A stretch of 64,000 bases of DNA from Gemmiger gallinarum (lineage in GTDB: Bacteria; Bacillota; Clostridia; Oscillospirales; Ruminococcaceae). The position numbers were made by a program, and so were the translations under genes. Positions 25,760 through 33,403 of the stretch are shown piece by piece. Under the pieces are notes generated by a model, which saw nothing but the letters and a program-made list of their open reading frames with translations, was not told the DNA's origin and did no database searches. How positions within the stretch are numbered: position 1 is the first letter of the stretch; every line of letters begins with the position of its first letter. The stretch spans positions 620,001 through 684,000 of the forward strand of contig NZ_JADCKC010000001.1 in NCBI RefSeq assembly GCF_014982805.1. The letters are read 5' to 3'.

Positions 25760-25836
25760 CCGGGTGTAGCGCAGTTTGGTAGCGCGCTTGAATGGGGTTC
25801 AAGAGGCCGTGAGTTCGACTCTCGCCACTCGGACCA
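25760..25836 (+). tRNA. tRNA-Pro (anticodon GGG)
   Basis: A 77-nt cloverleaf with encoded CCA. The acceptor CCGGGTG pairs with CACTCGG (one G-U); D arm with GTAGCGCAG..TTGGTAGCGC; anticodon stem CTTGA/TCAAG around T-GGG-G at 25793-25797; TTCGA in the T loop. GGG reads CCC and CCU proline codons. It has its own promoter and terminator. The mobile-element scar to its right begins directly after the terminator. Confidence 0.95.
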
Positions 25837-25839
25837 AGA

Positions 25840-25886
25840 AAAAACCGCGAAGATTCGTCAAATGCGACGTTTCTTCGCGGTTTTTT
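25840..25886 (+). terminator. Terminator of tRNA-Pro
   Basis: AACCGCGAAGA...TCTTCGCGGTT stem followed by six T. Confidence 0.88.
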
Positions 25887-25962
25887 CGTGTTTGTTGATT
25901 GTATTGTATGGATACTTTTGTACAGGTTTCAACGTAAAGTGTTAGACTAACGCTAGACCAGA

Positions 25963-26126
25963 TCAGAAGGGATTGCCTTTCCAGCGGCCATCTGTCATCG
26001 AGAAAAACGCTCTGCGCTCATCGTCGGACAAACGGCTTCCGGTGGTCCCCCCGCAATCAGGCATGGCAGCGGCAGCTCACCGACAATGCTGAACGGGCTG
26101 TCTGCGTCGTACTGAATGCCATATCC
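25963..26126 (-). pseudogene. 3' remnant of a mobile-element gene, frameshifted
   Basis: Two reading frames join into a coherent C-terminal end: the first (GIQYDADSPFSIVGELPLP then CLIAGG) switches at a run of six G on the leftward strand (26047-26052) to the second (GSRLSDDERRAFF then GRWKGNPF, stop at 25963). One extra G would restore a single frame. The upstream part of the gene is missing; the piece abuts the terminator of the next gene. The DDERRAFF...GNPF ending is reminiscent of proteins carried by conjugative elements of gut Firmicutes, but no function is claimed. Confidence 0.5.
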
Positions 26127-26129
26127 GAA

Positions 26130-26165
26130 TAAAATCAGGCCGCCGGATAAGAAATCCAGCGGCCA
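26130..26165 (-). terminator. Terminator after the two-gene cassette
   Basis: GGCCGC-CGGAT/ATCC-GCGGCC stem (26138-26164), followed leftward by TGATTTTATT. It ends the ImmA-like/2TM operon. Confidence 0.7.
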
Positions 26166-26168
26166 TTT

Positions 26169-26684
26169 TCATTTTTCTTTTGTGTCTCCGGAATGCAGTT
26201 CCAAAATGATTTTGATAATGGTCTCATCTTCCTTCAGAGAGAACAGGTACTCCGCGATAATCTTAGGGATCACAATCATAGCAGTAATAATCGTTCCAAG
26301 GGAAGTTGCCAGCGCCGCAACGCTTTCCATCTGTTTAATGCATCCAAACGCAATCAGTACCACGATAAGCAGCGGCAAAAGAAAAACGAATGTAAACAAA
26401 GCCATGACCCACCAGAAAAACGCTCCTTTGAACTTCTTATTCTGGTTGTATTTGTCTGCATAATTTTTGACGAACTGATCAACCAGCATAGTAAACCGGT
26501 TATCTCGTTCCTGAGCTTGTTTTGCTCTCTGTTCTTCAATTTGCTTGCGTCCCTGAAGATTCTCGTCTTTGTCTGTAGGTTGACGGTAGTCAGTGAATAA
26601 GCCAAATATTTTTTCGTATCGCTCTTCAAAACCAGCCCTTTTGCCCGCAGCATTCCCAGACGCTTTCGCATCATTTTCTGCCAT
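26169..26684 (-). CDS. Two-helix membrane protein of the island cassette
   Basis: A 171-residue protein: a hydrophilic, charged N-terminal region (1-86) rich in Lys, Glu and Gln with a likely coiled coil (QIEEQRAKQAQERDNRF), then two membrane helices (about 88-112 and 120-145) and a short charged tail. The layout resembles membrane effectors of the SLATT/2TM sort in bacterial conflict systems, but I recognise no named family. ATG lies one base after the stop of the ImmA-like gene with a perfect AGGAGG inside that gene's end, so the two are translated together. Base composition is clearly AT-richer than the surrounding chromosome, a sign of transfer. Confidence 0.75.
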   Translation of the reverse strand: MAENDAKASGNAAGKRAGFEERYEKIFGLFTDYRQPTDKDENLQGRKQIEEQRAKQAQERDNRFTMLVDQFVKNYADKYNQNKKFKGAFFWWVMALFTFVFLLPLLIVVLIAFGCIKQMESVAALATSLGTIITAMIVIPKIIAEYLFSLKEDETIIKIILELHSGDTKEK

Positions 26685-26685
26685 C

Positions 26686-27225
26686 TCAGGCCTCCTTGGA
26701 TAGTTTCAGTCGGTTCGCAACATCCACTTTTGATACCAGAAATTTTTCAGACAAATCTGTTATTACCGACTCATCTTTGATTGCCTCAATCGCCGTGGTA
26801 TCCCTGTCTCGCAGTTCTCCATCCAAACTATCACTTGGCATCAGGAGATAAAGAGCAAGTTTATAAGCATCATCACTTGTTTCTATGTTTGAATCTATGA
26901 AATGAACATTTCCCAGCAGATTCTTTCTGATACACTTGTTTGCGATAAAAAATGCGGTCAAAAGCCTTCTTTCCAACGAATCTTTCGTAGTCAGGAACAA
27001 GAAATATTCTTCCTCGCCAAAATTGTAGTCCTTCCAAATTTCTTTTACAACAGCCTTTGCCGCCAGCATAGCCTTCGGATATTCTCTTCCAATCTTATCA
27101 AGGTCTTCTGTTTTTCGAATCAGCACTTTAATCTTTTCAATTTCTGCCAATTCATAAATTTCAACAGGGATTTTCCTGTCACCCAACTTCTGTAAAATCT
27201 CAGAGGCTTCGCTTCCATAATCCAT
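26686..27225 (-). CDS. ImmA/IrrE-like protein lacking the HExxH zinc motif
   Basis: A 179-residue cytosolic protein. Its C-terminal part follows the ImmA/IrrE (COG2856) metallopeptidase plan: a segment that ends AYKLALYLLMP (the usual 'A..LLMP'), then a winged-helix-like end, LSEKFLVSKVDVANRLKLS (the usual 'L...F.VS..AV..RL'). Where the catalytic helix R-F-T-x-A-H-E-x-G-H should be, this protein has RRLLTAFFIANK, so both His and the Glu are gone. It is thus a predicted inactive regulator or sensor. It has a good promoter (TTGCAG-17-TATAAT) and SD (GGAGGTGAG). It is AT-rich and is first in a coupled operon with the membrane protein. Confidence 0.65.
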   Translation of the reverse strand: MDYGSEASEILQKLGDRKIPVEIYELAEIEKIKVLIRKTEDLDKIGREYPKAMLAAKAVVKEIWKDYNFGEEEYFLFLTTKDSLERRLLTAFFIANKCIRKNLLGNVHFIDSNIETSDDAYKLALYLLMPSDSLDGELRDRDTTAIEAIKDESVITDLSEKFLVSKVDVANRLKLSKEA

Positions 27226-27253
27226 GTCCGTTATCTCACCTCCAATTTTCTAT

Positions 27254-27282
27254 ATTATACCTGTCTGTCATCTTTCCTGCAA
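27254..27282 (-). promoter_or_regulatory. Promoter of the ImmA-like/2TM cassette
   Basis: Leftward TTGCAG (27282-27277), 17 bp, TATAAT (27259-27254), with a start about 30 bp before the SD. Confidence 0.75.
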
Positions 27283-27335
27283 TAGAAGAGCCATTTTTTG
27301 TGCTTTTTCATGCATCTGCATACACACAGGTAGAT

Positions 27336-27724
27336 TTATGTCTCTTTTCCCCCGCAGCTTGTCCCTTCCGCCAGCTTCAGCGCCGCTTCCAGCGCCTCCG
27401 CCTTATCCTGCAGGTTCCGACGCTCCTCGGCTGTCGCCCTGGCCTTCACGTGGTCGGCATTGTACCTCGCCCGTGCAGCCAGCTTTCCCAGGGTGTAAAT
27501 CTGGGATTCCGTCAGCGGTTCCGGCAGATCATATGCTCCCGCGTGTAAGGGTCTTTCCGGTTTGAGGGGAACTCTGCTACCGCCTGCTCCCCTCCCGGGA
27601 TGCAGTCCACAACCTCTTTCCGTGAGCAGCAGTAAAGCTGCTTGCAGATTTCGATTTGTGCCTTCGGATGTTTTGCCAGCCGGATCATCTTTGCAATTTC
27701 GGATTTTTCCTCCTTGGTCAGCAC
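27336..27724 (-). pseudogene. Frameshifted mobile-element protein remnant
   Basis: Two frames complement each other. From GTG 27724 (GGGGGTG upstream) one reads LTKEEKSEIAKMIRLAKHPK.., helices with a Cys-rich CKQLYCCSRKEV segment resembling small helix-turn-helix-type proteins of clostridial conjugative elements. At the G-rich stretch around 27585 the frame changes to PLTESQIYTLGKLAARARYN.., a charged helical C terminus ending at 27336. A single-base change would join them. It overlaps the stop of a small upstream frame (GTGCTGA), the tight packing typical of conjugative elements. Broken by decay or by sequencing error. Confidence 0.5.
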
Positions 27725-27813
27725 TCGGTAATCACCCCCAGCCAGAGAGCCATGGCTGCGAAAAGCACTCGGCCCATAAGCCCCAGGGGAAACGCAATAA
27801 CATGCCGCATCAT
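27718..27813 (-). CDS. 31-aa hydrophobic peptide of the mobile-element remnant
   Basis: ATG 27813 (ATGATG) overlaps the stop of a truncated upstream frame, whose last residues read IRYDIVYLIA, and its own stop overlaps the next start (GTGCTGA). The peptide is mostly one hydrophobic helix (VIAFPLGLMGRVLFAAMALWL). Such chained small frames are common in integrative elements. It may no longer be expressed. Confidence 0.4.
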   Translation of the reverse strand: MMRHVIAFPLGLMGRVLFAAMALWLGVITEC

Positions 27814-27932
27814 GCAATCAGGTACACGATGTCATACCGTATCTCTCTGTGCGTTTGTCCTTGTCCGGGCCGTGCCATGGATACAGCTTGGGGTTAACGG
27901 CAGTTTCCCAAAAGATTTTGACAGTCTCCATC
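27814..27932. other. Edge of the mobile-element scar
   Basis: Leftward, the last codons of a truncated gene (RPGQGQTHREIRYDIVYLIA then stop at 27810-27812) can be read, but nothing upstream of them. The boundary with native sequence lies near 27880-27930, just before the SCP2 promoter. No repeat of the tRNA-Pro 3' end was found here. Confidence 0.35.
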
Positions 27933-27961
27933 TTGCCGCGTGTCCCCGGTGCCCTTATAAT
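27933..27961 (+). promoter_or_regulatory. Promoter of the SCP2 gene
   Basis: TTGCCG (27933-27938), 17 bp, TATAAT (27956-27961). Confidence 0.7.
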
Positions 27962-28014
27962 AAAGATATCAAACCTGTGCTTACAGGAGCTGCCTGTATA
28001 GAAAGGAGTCTGCC

Positions 28015-28344
28015 ATGACCTTTGAAGAAATGTTCGCCCGGGTAAAGGAAATGTTCCAATCTGCCGATGTCAGCGGCATCCCGGATCACCTGGCCTATCA
28101 GTTCAACATCACCGGCGACGCGGCGGGCGCTTTTTACGTCGAGCTCAAGGACGGCACCCTCGCCATCGAGCCCTACCAGTATCACGACAGGGACGTTCTG
28201 TTCACCTGCTCCGCCGATACCCTGTTCAAGATTGCCCAGGGCAAAACCGATCCCGTTCCCGCCGTCATGATGGGCAAGCTCAAGGTGGAGGGCAACATCG
28301 ACAAGGCCCTCAAACTCAAGGAACTGCTGAAATCCCGCAGGTAA
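28015..28344 (+). CDS. SCP2 sterol-binding domain protein
   Basis: A 109-residue single-domain protein of the SCP2 (sterol carrier protein 2) fold, which forms a hydrophobic pocket for lipids. Visible signatures: Y-Q-F-N-I-T-G start of the sheet, A-F-Y-V-E-L-K-D-G, the segment DVLFTCSADTLFKIAQGK and the end MMGKLKVEGNIDKALKLKELL, all typical. SD AAGGAG lies 8 bases before ATG. It is monocistronic. The native ligand in bacteria is unknown. Confidence 0.88.
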   Translation: MTFEEMFARVKEMFQSADVSGIPDHLAYQFNITGDAAGAFYVELKDGTLAIEPYQYHDRDVLFTCSADTLFKIAQGKTDPVPAVMMGKLKVEGNIDKALKLKELLKSRR

Positions 28345-28430
28345 GGGTTCTTCCCCGCCCTCCCGCCGGGAGGCCGCGGTCTTCTCCGGCGGCAGTCCGA
28401 AGGAATGTGCACGCCCTCACATCACACATG

Positions 28431-28478
28431 GAAAAAGCCCGCCCCGAAAGCGTTTCTGCTTCCGGGACGGGCTTTTTG
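28431..28478. terminator. Bidirectional terminator between SCP2 gene and pheT
   Basis: AAAAAGCCCG...CGGGCTTTTT stem with inner CCCG and AAGC pairs, usable in both directions. Confidence 0.85.
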
Positions 28479-28509
28479 TTTTATTCTGTTGCCTGTTCAG
28501 GCTGAGAGA

Positions 28510-30924
28510 TCATCGGATCTCCACGCCCAGGCGGTACTTGAGGTTGCCCAGGATCTTCTTGACGAAGCGGTCGATCTCCTCGGCGGAGAGGGCCTTGTCG
28601 GCAGGGACAAAGTGCAGGGTGAAAGCCATGCTCTTTTTGCCCTCGCCCAGCTGGTCGCCGCGATAGACATCGAACAGCTCCACATCGCCCACACGGGGGC
28701 AGGCCTTGTGGATCTCCTTGACGATATCGCCGCAGGTGACCTCCTCGTTGGCCACCAGAGCCAGGTCGCGCTGGACGGTGTCGAACTCGGGGATGGGCTG
28801 GTAGCGGAAGTGCGGGTCCACCTGCTCCATCATAGCCACATAGTCGATCTCGCCCAGGAAGATCTTCTGGTTATTCTTGCTGTCCTTGGGCAGCTTGAGC
28901 TCGGCGGTAACGTCGTTGGCCAGCTTGCCGAAGCAGCCGATGCGCTTGCCGTTGCACAGGATATGGGCGGAGATGCCGGGATGCAGCCAGGGTACATCGT
29001 TGGCGCGCTCATAGTCGAAGGTCAGGCCGAAGGCACGGCCCAGCACCTCCATGGCGCCCTTGAGGCTGAAGAAGTCCTCGTTGTCACCGAAGGCCGTGAA
29101 GCCCAGGTGCAGGCGTTCCTCCGGCAGCTCGGTGACGGGGAGCTGCCGCGGAATATAGATGTTGGACAGCTCGAACAGGCGGCCCTCATGGTTGCCGCGC
29201 TTGAGGTTCTCCACTGCCACATTGAGCAGGGACGGCGCCAGCAGGGTGCGCATGATGGTCAGGTTGGAGCTGATGGGGTTGAGGATGCGGATGACCTTGC
29301 GCTCGGGCGCATCGGCGGCAATGTGCAGGGCATCCAGGTCGGCGTCGGCATAGAAGGCCAGCGTCTCGGCCTCATAGAAGCCCTGAGCACACATGGTGCG
29401 CTTGACCTTGGCCTGGTTCTTCTGGTCGGGCGTCAGACCGCCGCTGGTGACCTCGGCAGACTGCAGGAAGGTGGGCACGATGTGCTCGTAGCCGTACTCC
29501 CGGATGACCTCCTCGGCCAGGTCGGGTTCGCCCACCTCGATATCCTCGCGGTAACGGGGCGCGATAACATCCAGCTTGTCGCCGTCGCGGGTGACCTGGA
29601 ACTCCAGGCGGGTGAGGATATCCACGATGGTGTCCGCGGGGACCTCAATGCCCAGGATGGCGTTGATGCCGCTGACTGTGGCGGTGAAGTGCTTGCCCTC
29701 GCGGGGAGCACCGGCGCTGACATCAAAGGCGCTGGCGGTGACTTCGCCGCAGCCCAGTTCCTGGATCAGGTGCAGGGCGCGGGCCATGCCCAGCTCGGTG
29801 GTGTACTCGGAGATGCCCTTCTCGTAATGGCTGGAGGCATCGGTGGACTGGCCCAGGCTGCGGGAGGTCTTGCGGATGTTGTCCCGGGCAAATTTGGCCG
29901 ACTCAAACAGCAGCTGGGTGGTGTTCTCGGTGATCTCGCTGTTCAGGCCGCCCATGACGCCGGCCAGAGCCACCGGCTTGGAACCGTCGCAGATGACCAG
30001 GTTGTTCTCGCTGAGGGCAAACTCCTTGCCGTCCAGGGTGACGATCTTCTCGTCATTGCGGGCGCGGCGGACGATGATCTGGCAGCTTTCCAGGGTGGAC
30101 ATGTCAAAGGCGTGCATGGGCTGGCCGATCTCCAGCATGACGTAGTTGGTGATATCCACCACATTGGAGATGCTGCGCAGGCCGCACAGGGCCAGATGGC
30201 GCTTCATCCAGCGGGGAGATTCCCCCGGCGTGATGTTGCGGACATAGTGACCCAGATAGCGGGGGCAGAGATCGGGGGCCTCCACCGCGATGGAGAGACG
30301 GGGATCGGTGTAATCGGAGACGGTATAGTCGGTGGCGGGCATCTTGAGGGGCTTGCCCAGCACGGCGGCCACCTCCCGGGCAATGCCCAGGACCGACTGG
30401 CAGTCGGCGCGGTTGGCAGTGATGGAGATGTCGAAGATCACCTCATCCAGACCGACCACCGGACGGATGTCGGCGCCGGGGACGGTGTCCTTGGGCAGGT
30501 CCAGCAGACCGTAAACCTCAGCCCCCGGGAACAGATCGTCGTTGAGGCCCAGCTCCTCGCCGGAGCAGAGCATACCGTTGGACTCAATGCCCATGAGGGG
30601 CTTTGCCTTGATATGGATGCCGCCGGGCAGAGTGGCGCCGTCCAGAGCGGCGGGGGTATGCATGCCCACGTAGACATTGGGCGCGCCGGTGCTGATCTGG
30701 ATGTCATGGCCGTACTCGCCGCAGTCCACCTTGCAGACGTGCAGGTGGGTGCCCTCCTGGGGCACTGCCTCGGTGACTACACCGACCACAACACGGTCGA
30801 TCTCGGCGCCCAGGTCGATGAGTTCCTCCACCTCAAAGCCGCAGGAAAACAGGCGTTCCTCCAGCTCCTGGGCGGAAACATCAATGTCCACATATTCTTT
30901 CAGCCAGCTGAATGGTACTTTCAT
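28510..30924 (-). CDS. pheT: Phenylalanine--tRNA ligase beta subunit
   Basis: An 804-residue beta chain of the (alpha-beta)2 enzyme that charges tRNA-Phe. Domains in order: N-terminal B1, an EMAP-II-like tRNA-binding fold (about 40-150), the B3/B4 editing module (about 210-375), the B5 domain (about 405-475), the catalytic-like core, and the C-terminal FDX-ACB anticodon-binding domain (about 710-804: PEFDTVQRDLALV). Length is normal. SD AGGAG precedes ATG and the gene starts 14 bp after pheS, with which it forms a T-box-controlled operon. Confidence 0.96.
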   Translation of the reverse strand: MKVPFSWLKEYVDIDVSAQELEERLFSCGFEVEELIDLGAEIDRVVVGVVTEAVPQEGTHLHVCKVDCGEYGHDIQISTGAPNVYVGMHTPAALDGATLPGGIHIKAKPLMGIESNGMLCSGEELGLNDDLFPGAEVYGLLDLPKDTVPGADIRPVVGLDEVIFDISITANRADCQSVLGIAREVAAVLGKPLKMPATDYTVSDYTDPRLSIAVEAPDLCPRYLGHYVRNITPGESPRWMKRHLALCGLRSISNVVDITNYVMLEIGQPMHAFDMSTLESCQIIVRRARNDEKIVTLDGKEFALSENNLVICDGSKPVALAGVMGGLNSEITENTTQLLFESAKFARDNIRKTSRSLGQSTDASSHYEKGISEYTTELGMARALHLIQELGCGEVTASAFDVSAGAPREGKHFTATVSGINAILGIEVPADTIVDILTRLEFQVTRDGDKLDVIAPRYREDIEVGEPDLAEEVIREYGYEHIVPTFLQSAEVTSGGLTPDQKNQAKVKRTMCAQGFYEAETLAFYADADLDALHIAADAPERKVIRILNPISSNLTIMRTLLAPSLLNVAVENLKRGNHEGRLFELSNIYIPRQLPVTELPEERLHLGFTAFGDNEDFFSLKGAMEVLGRAFGLTFDYERANDVPWLHPGISAHILCNGKRIGCFGKLANDVTAELKLPKDSKNNQKIFLGEIDYVAMMEQVDPHFRYQPIPEFDTVQRDLALVANEEVTCGDIVKEIHKACPRVGDVELFDVYRGDQLGEGKKSMAFTLHFVPADKALSAEEIDRFVKKILGNLKYRLGVEIR

Positions 30925-30938
30925 GGTTGCTCTCCTCC

Positions 30939-31961
30939 TCAGTCATTGAACTGTTTGAGGAAACGCAGGTCGTTCTCAAACATCAGGCCAATGTTGTTGA
31001 TGCCGTATTTCAGCATGGCGATACGCTCGATGCCGATGCCGAAGGCGAAGCCGGAGTAAACATTGGGGTCAATGCCGCAGTTTTCCAGCACGCTGTGGTG
31101 CACCACGCCGGCGCCCAGGACCTCGATCCAGCCGGTGTGCTTGCACAGCGGGCAGCCCTTGCCGCCGCACTCAAAGCAGCTGACATCCACTTCCACGCTG
31201 GGTTCGGTGAAGGGGAAGTAGGACGGACGCAGGCGGGTCTTGACCTCAGGTCCGAACAGTGCCTGGACAAACTTGTCCAGCATGCCCTGCAGGTCACACA
31301 GGGTAATGCCCTTGTCCACGACCAGGCCCTCCATCTGATGGAACATGGGAGAATGGGTGGCATCCGAGTCGGAACGGAAGACGCGGCCGGGGACCAGCAC
31401 CTTGATGGGGGGCTTTTCCCGGTCCATGACACGGATCTGGCCGCCGCTGGTCTGGGTGCGCAGGACAATGTCCTCCGCCACATAGAAGGTATCCTGCATG
31501 TCGCGGGCCGGATGGTTTTTGGGCACGTTCAGGCGGGTAAAGTTGTGGTCGTCGTCCTCGATCTCGGGGCCTTCATAGATTTCAAAGCCCATGCCGGAGA
31601 AAACGTCGATGATCTGGTTTTTCACCAGGGTGATGGGATGCAGCGAGCCCATGGGCCGCACGGTGCCGGGCATGGTGATGTCCACCTGCTCGCTCTTGTT
31701 GCGGGCCTCCAGCTCGATGCGCTCGATCTCGGCGTTCAGCTCCTGATAGCGGGCCTCAGCCCAGACCTTAAACTCATTGATGGTTTTGCCGGCGGCGGGA
31801 CGGTCCTCCTTGGGAACATCGCGCAGACCTTTCATCAGCGCGGGAATGCTGCCGTTTTTGCCCAGATACTTCTGCCAGAAGGCGGAGAGTTCCTCCTTGC
31901 TGCGGACCTGGCCTGCTTCCGCTTCCAGCTCCTGCTTCAGGGCATTGATTTTCTCTTCCAT
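30939..31961 (-). CDS. pheS: Phenylalanine--tRNA ligase alpha subunit
   Basis: A 340-residue class II synthetase alpha chain. An N-terminal coiled coil ([15 protein letters not shown]) binds tRNA; motif 1 region ([11 protein letters not shown]), motif 2 ([19 protein letters not shown]) and motif 3 ([11 protein letters not shown]) form the catalytic site. A CxxC...CxxC cluster ([12 protein letters not shown]) is the insert seen in many bacterial PheS. ATG 31961 is chosen: GAGGTG lies 4 bases upstream and the longer frame would run through the T-box terminator. Confidence 0.96.
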   Translation of the reverse strand: MEEKINALKQELEAEAGQVRSKEELSAFWQKYLGKNGSIPALMKGLRDVPKEDRPAAGKTINEFKVWAEARYQELNAEIERIELEARNKSEQVDITMPGTVRPMGSLHPITLVKNQIIDVFSGMGFEIYEGPEIEDDDHNFTRLNVPKNHPARDMQDTFYVAEDIVLRTQTSGGQIRVMDREKPPIKVLVPGRVFRSDSDATHSPMFHQMEGLVVDKGITLCDLQGMLDKFVQALFGPEVKTRLRPSYFPFTEPSVEVDVSCFECGGKGCPLCKHTGWIEVLGAGVVHHSVLENCGIDPNVYSGFAFGIGIERIAMLKYGINNIGLMFENDLRFLKQFND

Positions 31962-31984
31962 AGTACACCTCATTCTTGTCGTCG

Positions 31985-32288
31985 GAGCCAAGTAAAAAGG
32001 CTCCGTCCCTGCCGCCGTTTCCGGCATAGGGACGAAGCCTTGTATCCAACTCCGCGGTACCACCCGTATTCCGCCGCATTCCAAAAGAACGCAGCGGCGC
32101 TTGTGCCTGCCTGTAACGGTGCAGCGCCGTCCCGCATTACAGGGCCCCTTGCAGGGCCGTTCGCACGGACCACTCGGGAGCGAACTTCAGTGCAGTGCCT
32201 TTCGGGGGACCTTTCAGCCGGTGAATCCCCTCTCTTGCGGCCGGGCTGCTGTACCTACTCTCTCCGTCATTGTGTTTCGCCATAGACT
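31985..32288 (-). ncRNA. T-box leader (phenylalanine) upstream of pheS
   Basis: Leftward transcript. It starts with a stem I containing AGAGAGTAGG, has a candidate specifier TTC (Phe) in CTGAAGTTCGCTCC near 32185, and carries the T-box sequence GGGTGGTACCGCGG (about 32066-32053) whose GGTA bulge pairs with uncharged tRNA ends. An intrinsic terminator follows (stem 31994-32040, AAGGCTTCGTCCC and partner, then TTTTTAC). Uncharged tRNA-Phe should stabilise the antiterminator and switch on pheST. Confidence 0.92.
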
Positions 32289-32295
32289 GTTATTT

Positions 32296-32324
32296 ATTTT
32301 AGGACAGGGCGGGCGTTTCGTCAA
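32296..32324 (-). promoter_or_regulatory. Promoter of the T-box-pheST operon
   Basis: Leftward TTGACG (32324-32319), 17 bp, TAAAAT (32301-32296). Confidence 0.75.
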
Positions 32325-32389
32325 GAGGTTTTTGCAAAATGTCGCCGCCGGGCGGTCAAATTGGCTTACTGTCGGGGCAACATTGCACA

Positions 32390-32462
32390 AAAAGAGGCCG
32401 TGCCCTGCCCCGTCGTTGCTTTCTTTCCGAAAGCTTTGCGTTGGGTACGGACACGGCCCGTC
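32390..32462 (-). terminator. Terminator after the BI-1 family gene
   Basis: Leftward GGGCCGTGTCCGTACCC pairs with GGGCAGGGCACGGCC across a structured loop, followed by TCTTTTTG. Confidence 0.7.
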
Positions 32463-32481
32463 TGTTTTTTTGCAGAACCAA

Positions 32482-33282
32482 TCAGTTGTTGCGGCTGCGG
32501 CCCAGCAGGCGCAGCACATACAGGAAGATGTTGATATAGTCCAGATACAGCTGCAGAGCGCCGATAATGGAGCTCTTGTGCAGCATGGCGGCGTCACCGC
32601 CAAAATAGCTGTACATGGCGCGGAGCTTCTGGGTGTCGTAAGCGGTAAAGCCCATGAAGACCAGCAGGCCGATGGCACACAGCACAATGTCAAAGAAACC
32701 GAAGTTATTGACAAACAGCATGCCGAAGAGCGAGACGATGAGCAGGGCAAAGAGTCCGCCCATGAGCATGGGGCCCCAGCCGGACAGGTCTTTCTGGGTG
32801 CGCATGCCGTAAACGGCCATGATGCCGAAATACAGTGCGCCCACCAGGAAGGCCAAAATCAGTGTGGAGAGATTGTACACCACAAAGTAGACGCTGAGGT
32901 TGATGCCGGTAAGCACCGCATAGGCAAAGAACATGGCCGTTGCCGTGCCGGGGCGGATCTTCTGGATGTTCATGGAGAGGACCGCCACCAGAATGAGCTC
33001 GGCGATGGACAGCACAAAGACAATGCCGCTGGTGTACAGGGGAATAAATGCCCCCGTCAGCACGGTGGCCAGCGCCACGCCGAAGGTGACCATCAGGCCG
33101 GCAAACATCCAGCCGAAGGTCCTGGACATATATTGGCTGAGCGTGAGGAACGGGCTCTGGGCGTAGACCGTATCCTGGGCGTAGCGGCCCTGGGACTGCT
33201 GGTACTGGCGGTAAGTCTGTTCGTAGCGATCATCCTGCATGTTGGATTGGTTCTGATCCCGATAATCATAGTTCGGAGCCAT
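32482..33282 (-). CDS. Bax inhibitor-1 / YccA family membrane protein
   Basis: A 266-residue protein. The first ~45 residues are hydrophilic and rich in Gln, Tyr and Asn; the rest has seven hydrophobic segments of the BI-1/TMBIM (UPF0005) fold, ending in the conserved QLYLDYINIFLYVLRLLG. The family includes the pH-gated calcium leak channel BsYetJ, whose di-aspartyl sensor matches the D residues of the last two helices (FTAYDTQKL and YLDYINIF) here. Length is normal. It is transcribed alone. Confidence 0.88.
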   Translation of the reverse strand: MAPNYDYRDQNQSNMQDDRYEQTYRQYQQSQGRYAQDTVYAQSPFLTLSQYMSRTFGWMFAGLMVTFGVALATVLTGAFIPLYTSGIVFVLSIAELILVAVLSMNIQKIRPGTATAMFFAYAVLTGINLSVYFVVYNLSTLILAFLVGALYFGIMAVYGMRTQKDLSGWGPMLMGGLFALLIVSLFGMLFVNNFGFFDIVLCAIGLLVFMGFTAYDTQKLRAMYSYFGGDAAMLHKSSIIGALQLYLDYINIFLYVLRLLGRSRNN

Positions 33283-33403
33283 AGTTGAAATCCCCTTTCA
33301 TTTTGGGTATCCTTATTATATACCTTTTGAGGAAATTCATGTGTAAAATAACTGTGAATAGACCTTGCTTTTTCTGTTGTTTTGCCTGTATGGGAGCGTT
33401 TTC

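Noticed and set aside
25760-28000. Direct repeat of the tRNA-Pro 3' end as an attachment site
   Set aside because: Searching by eye for the T-arm/acceptor sequence up to 28000 gave no second copy.
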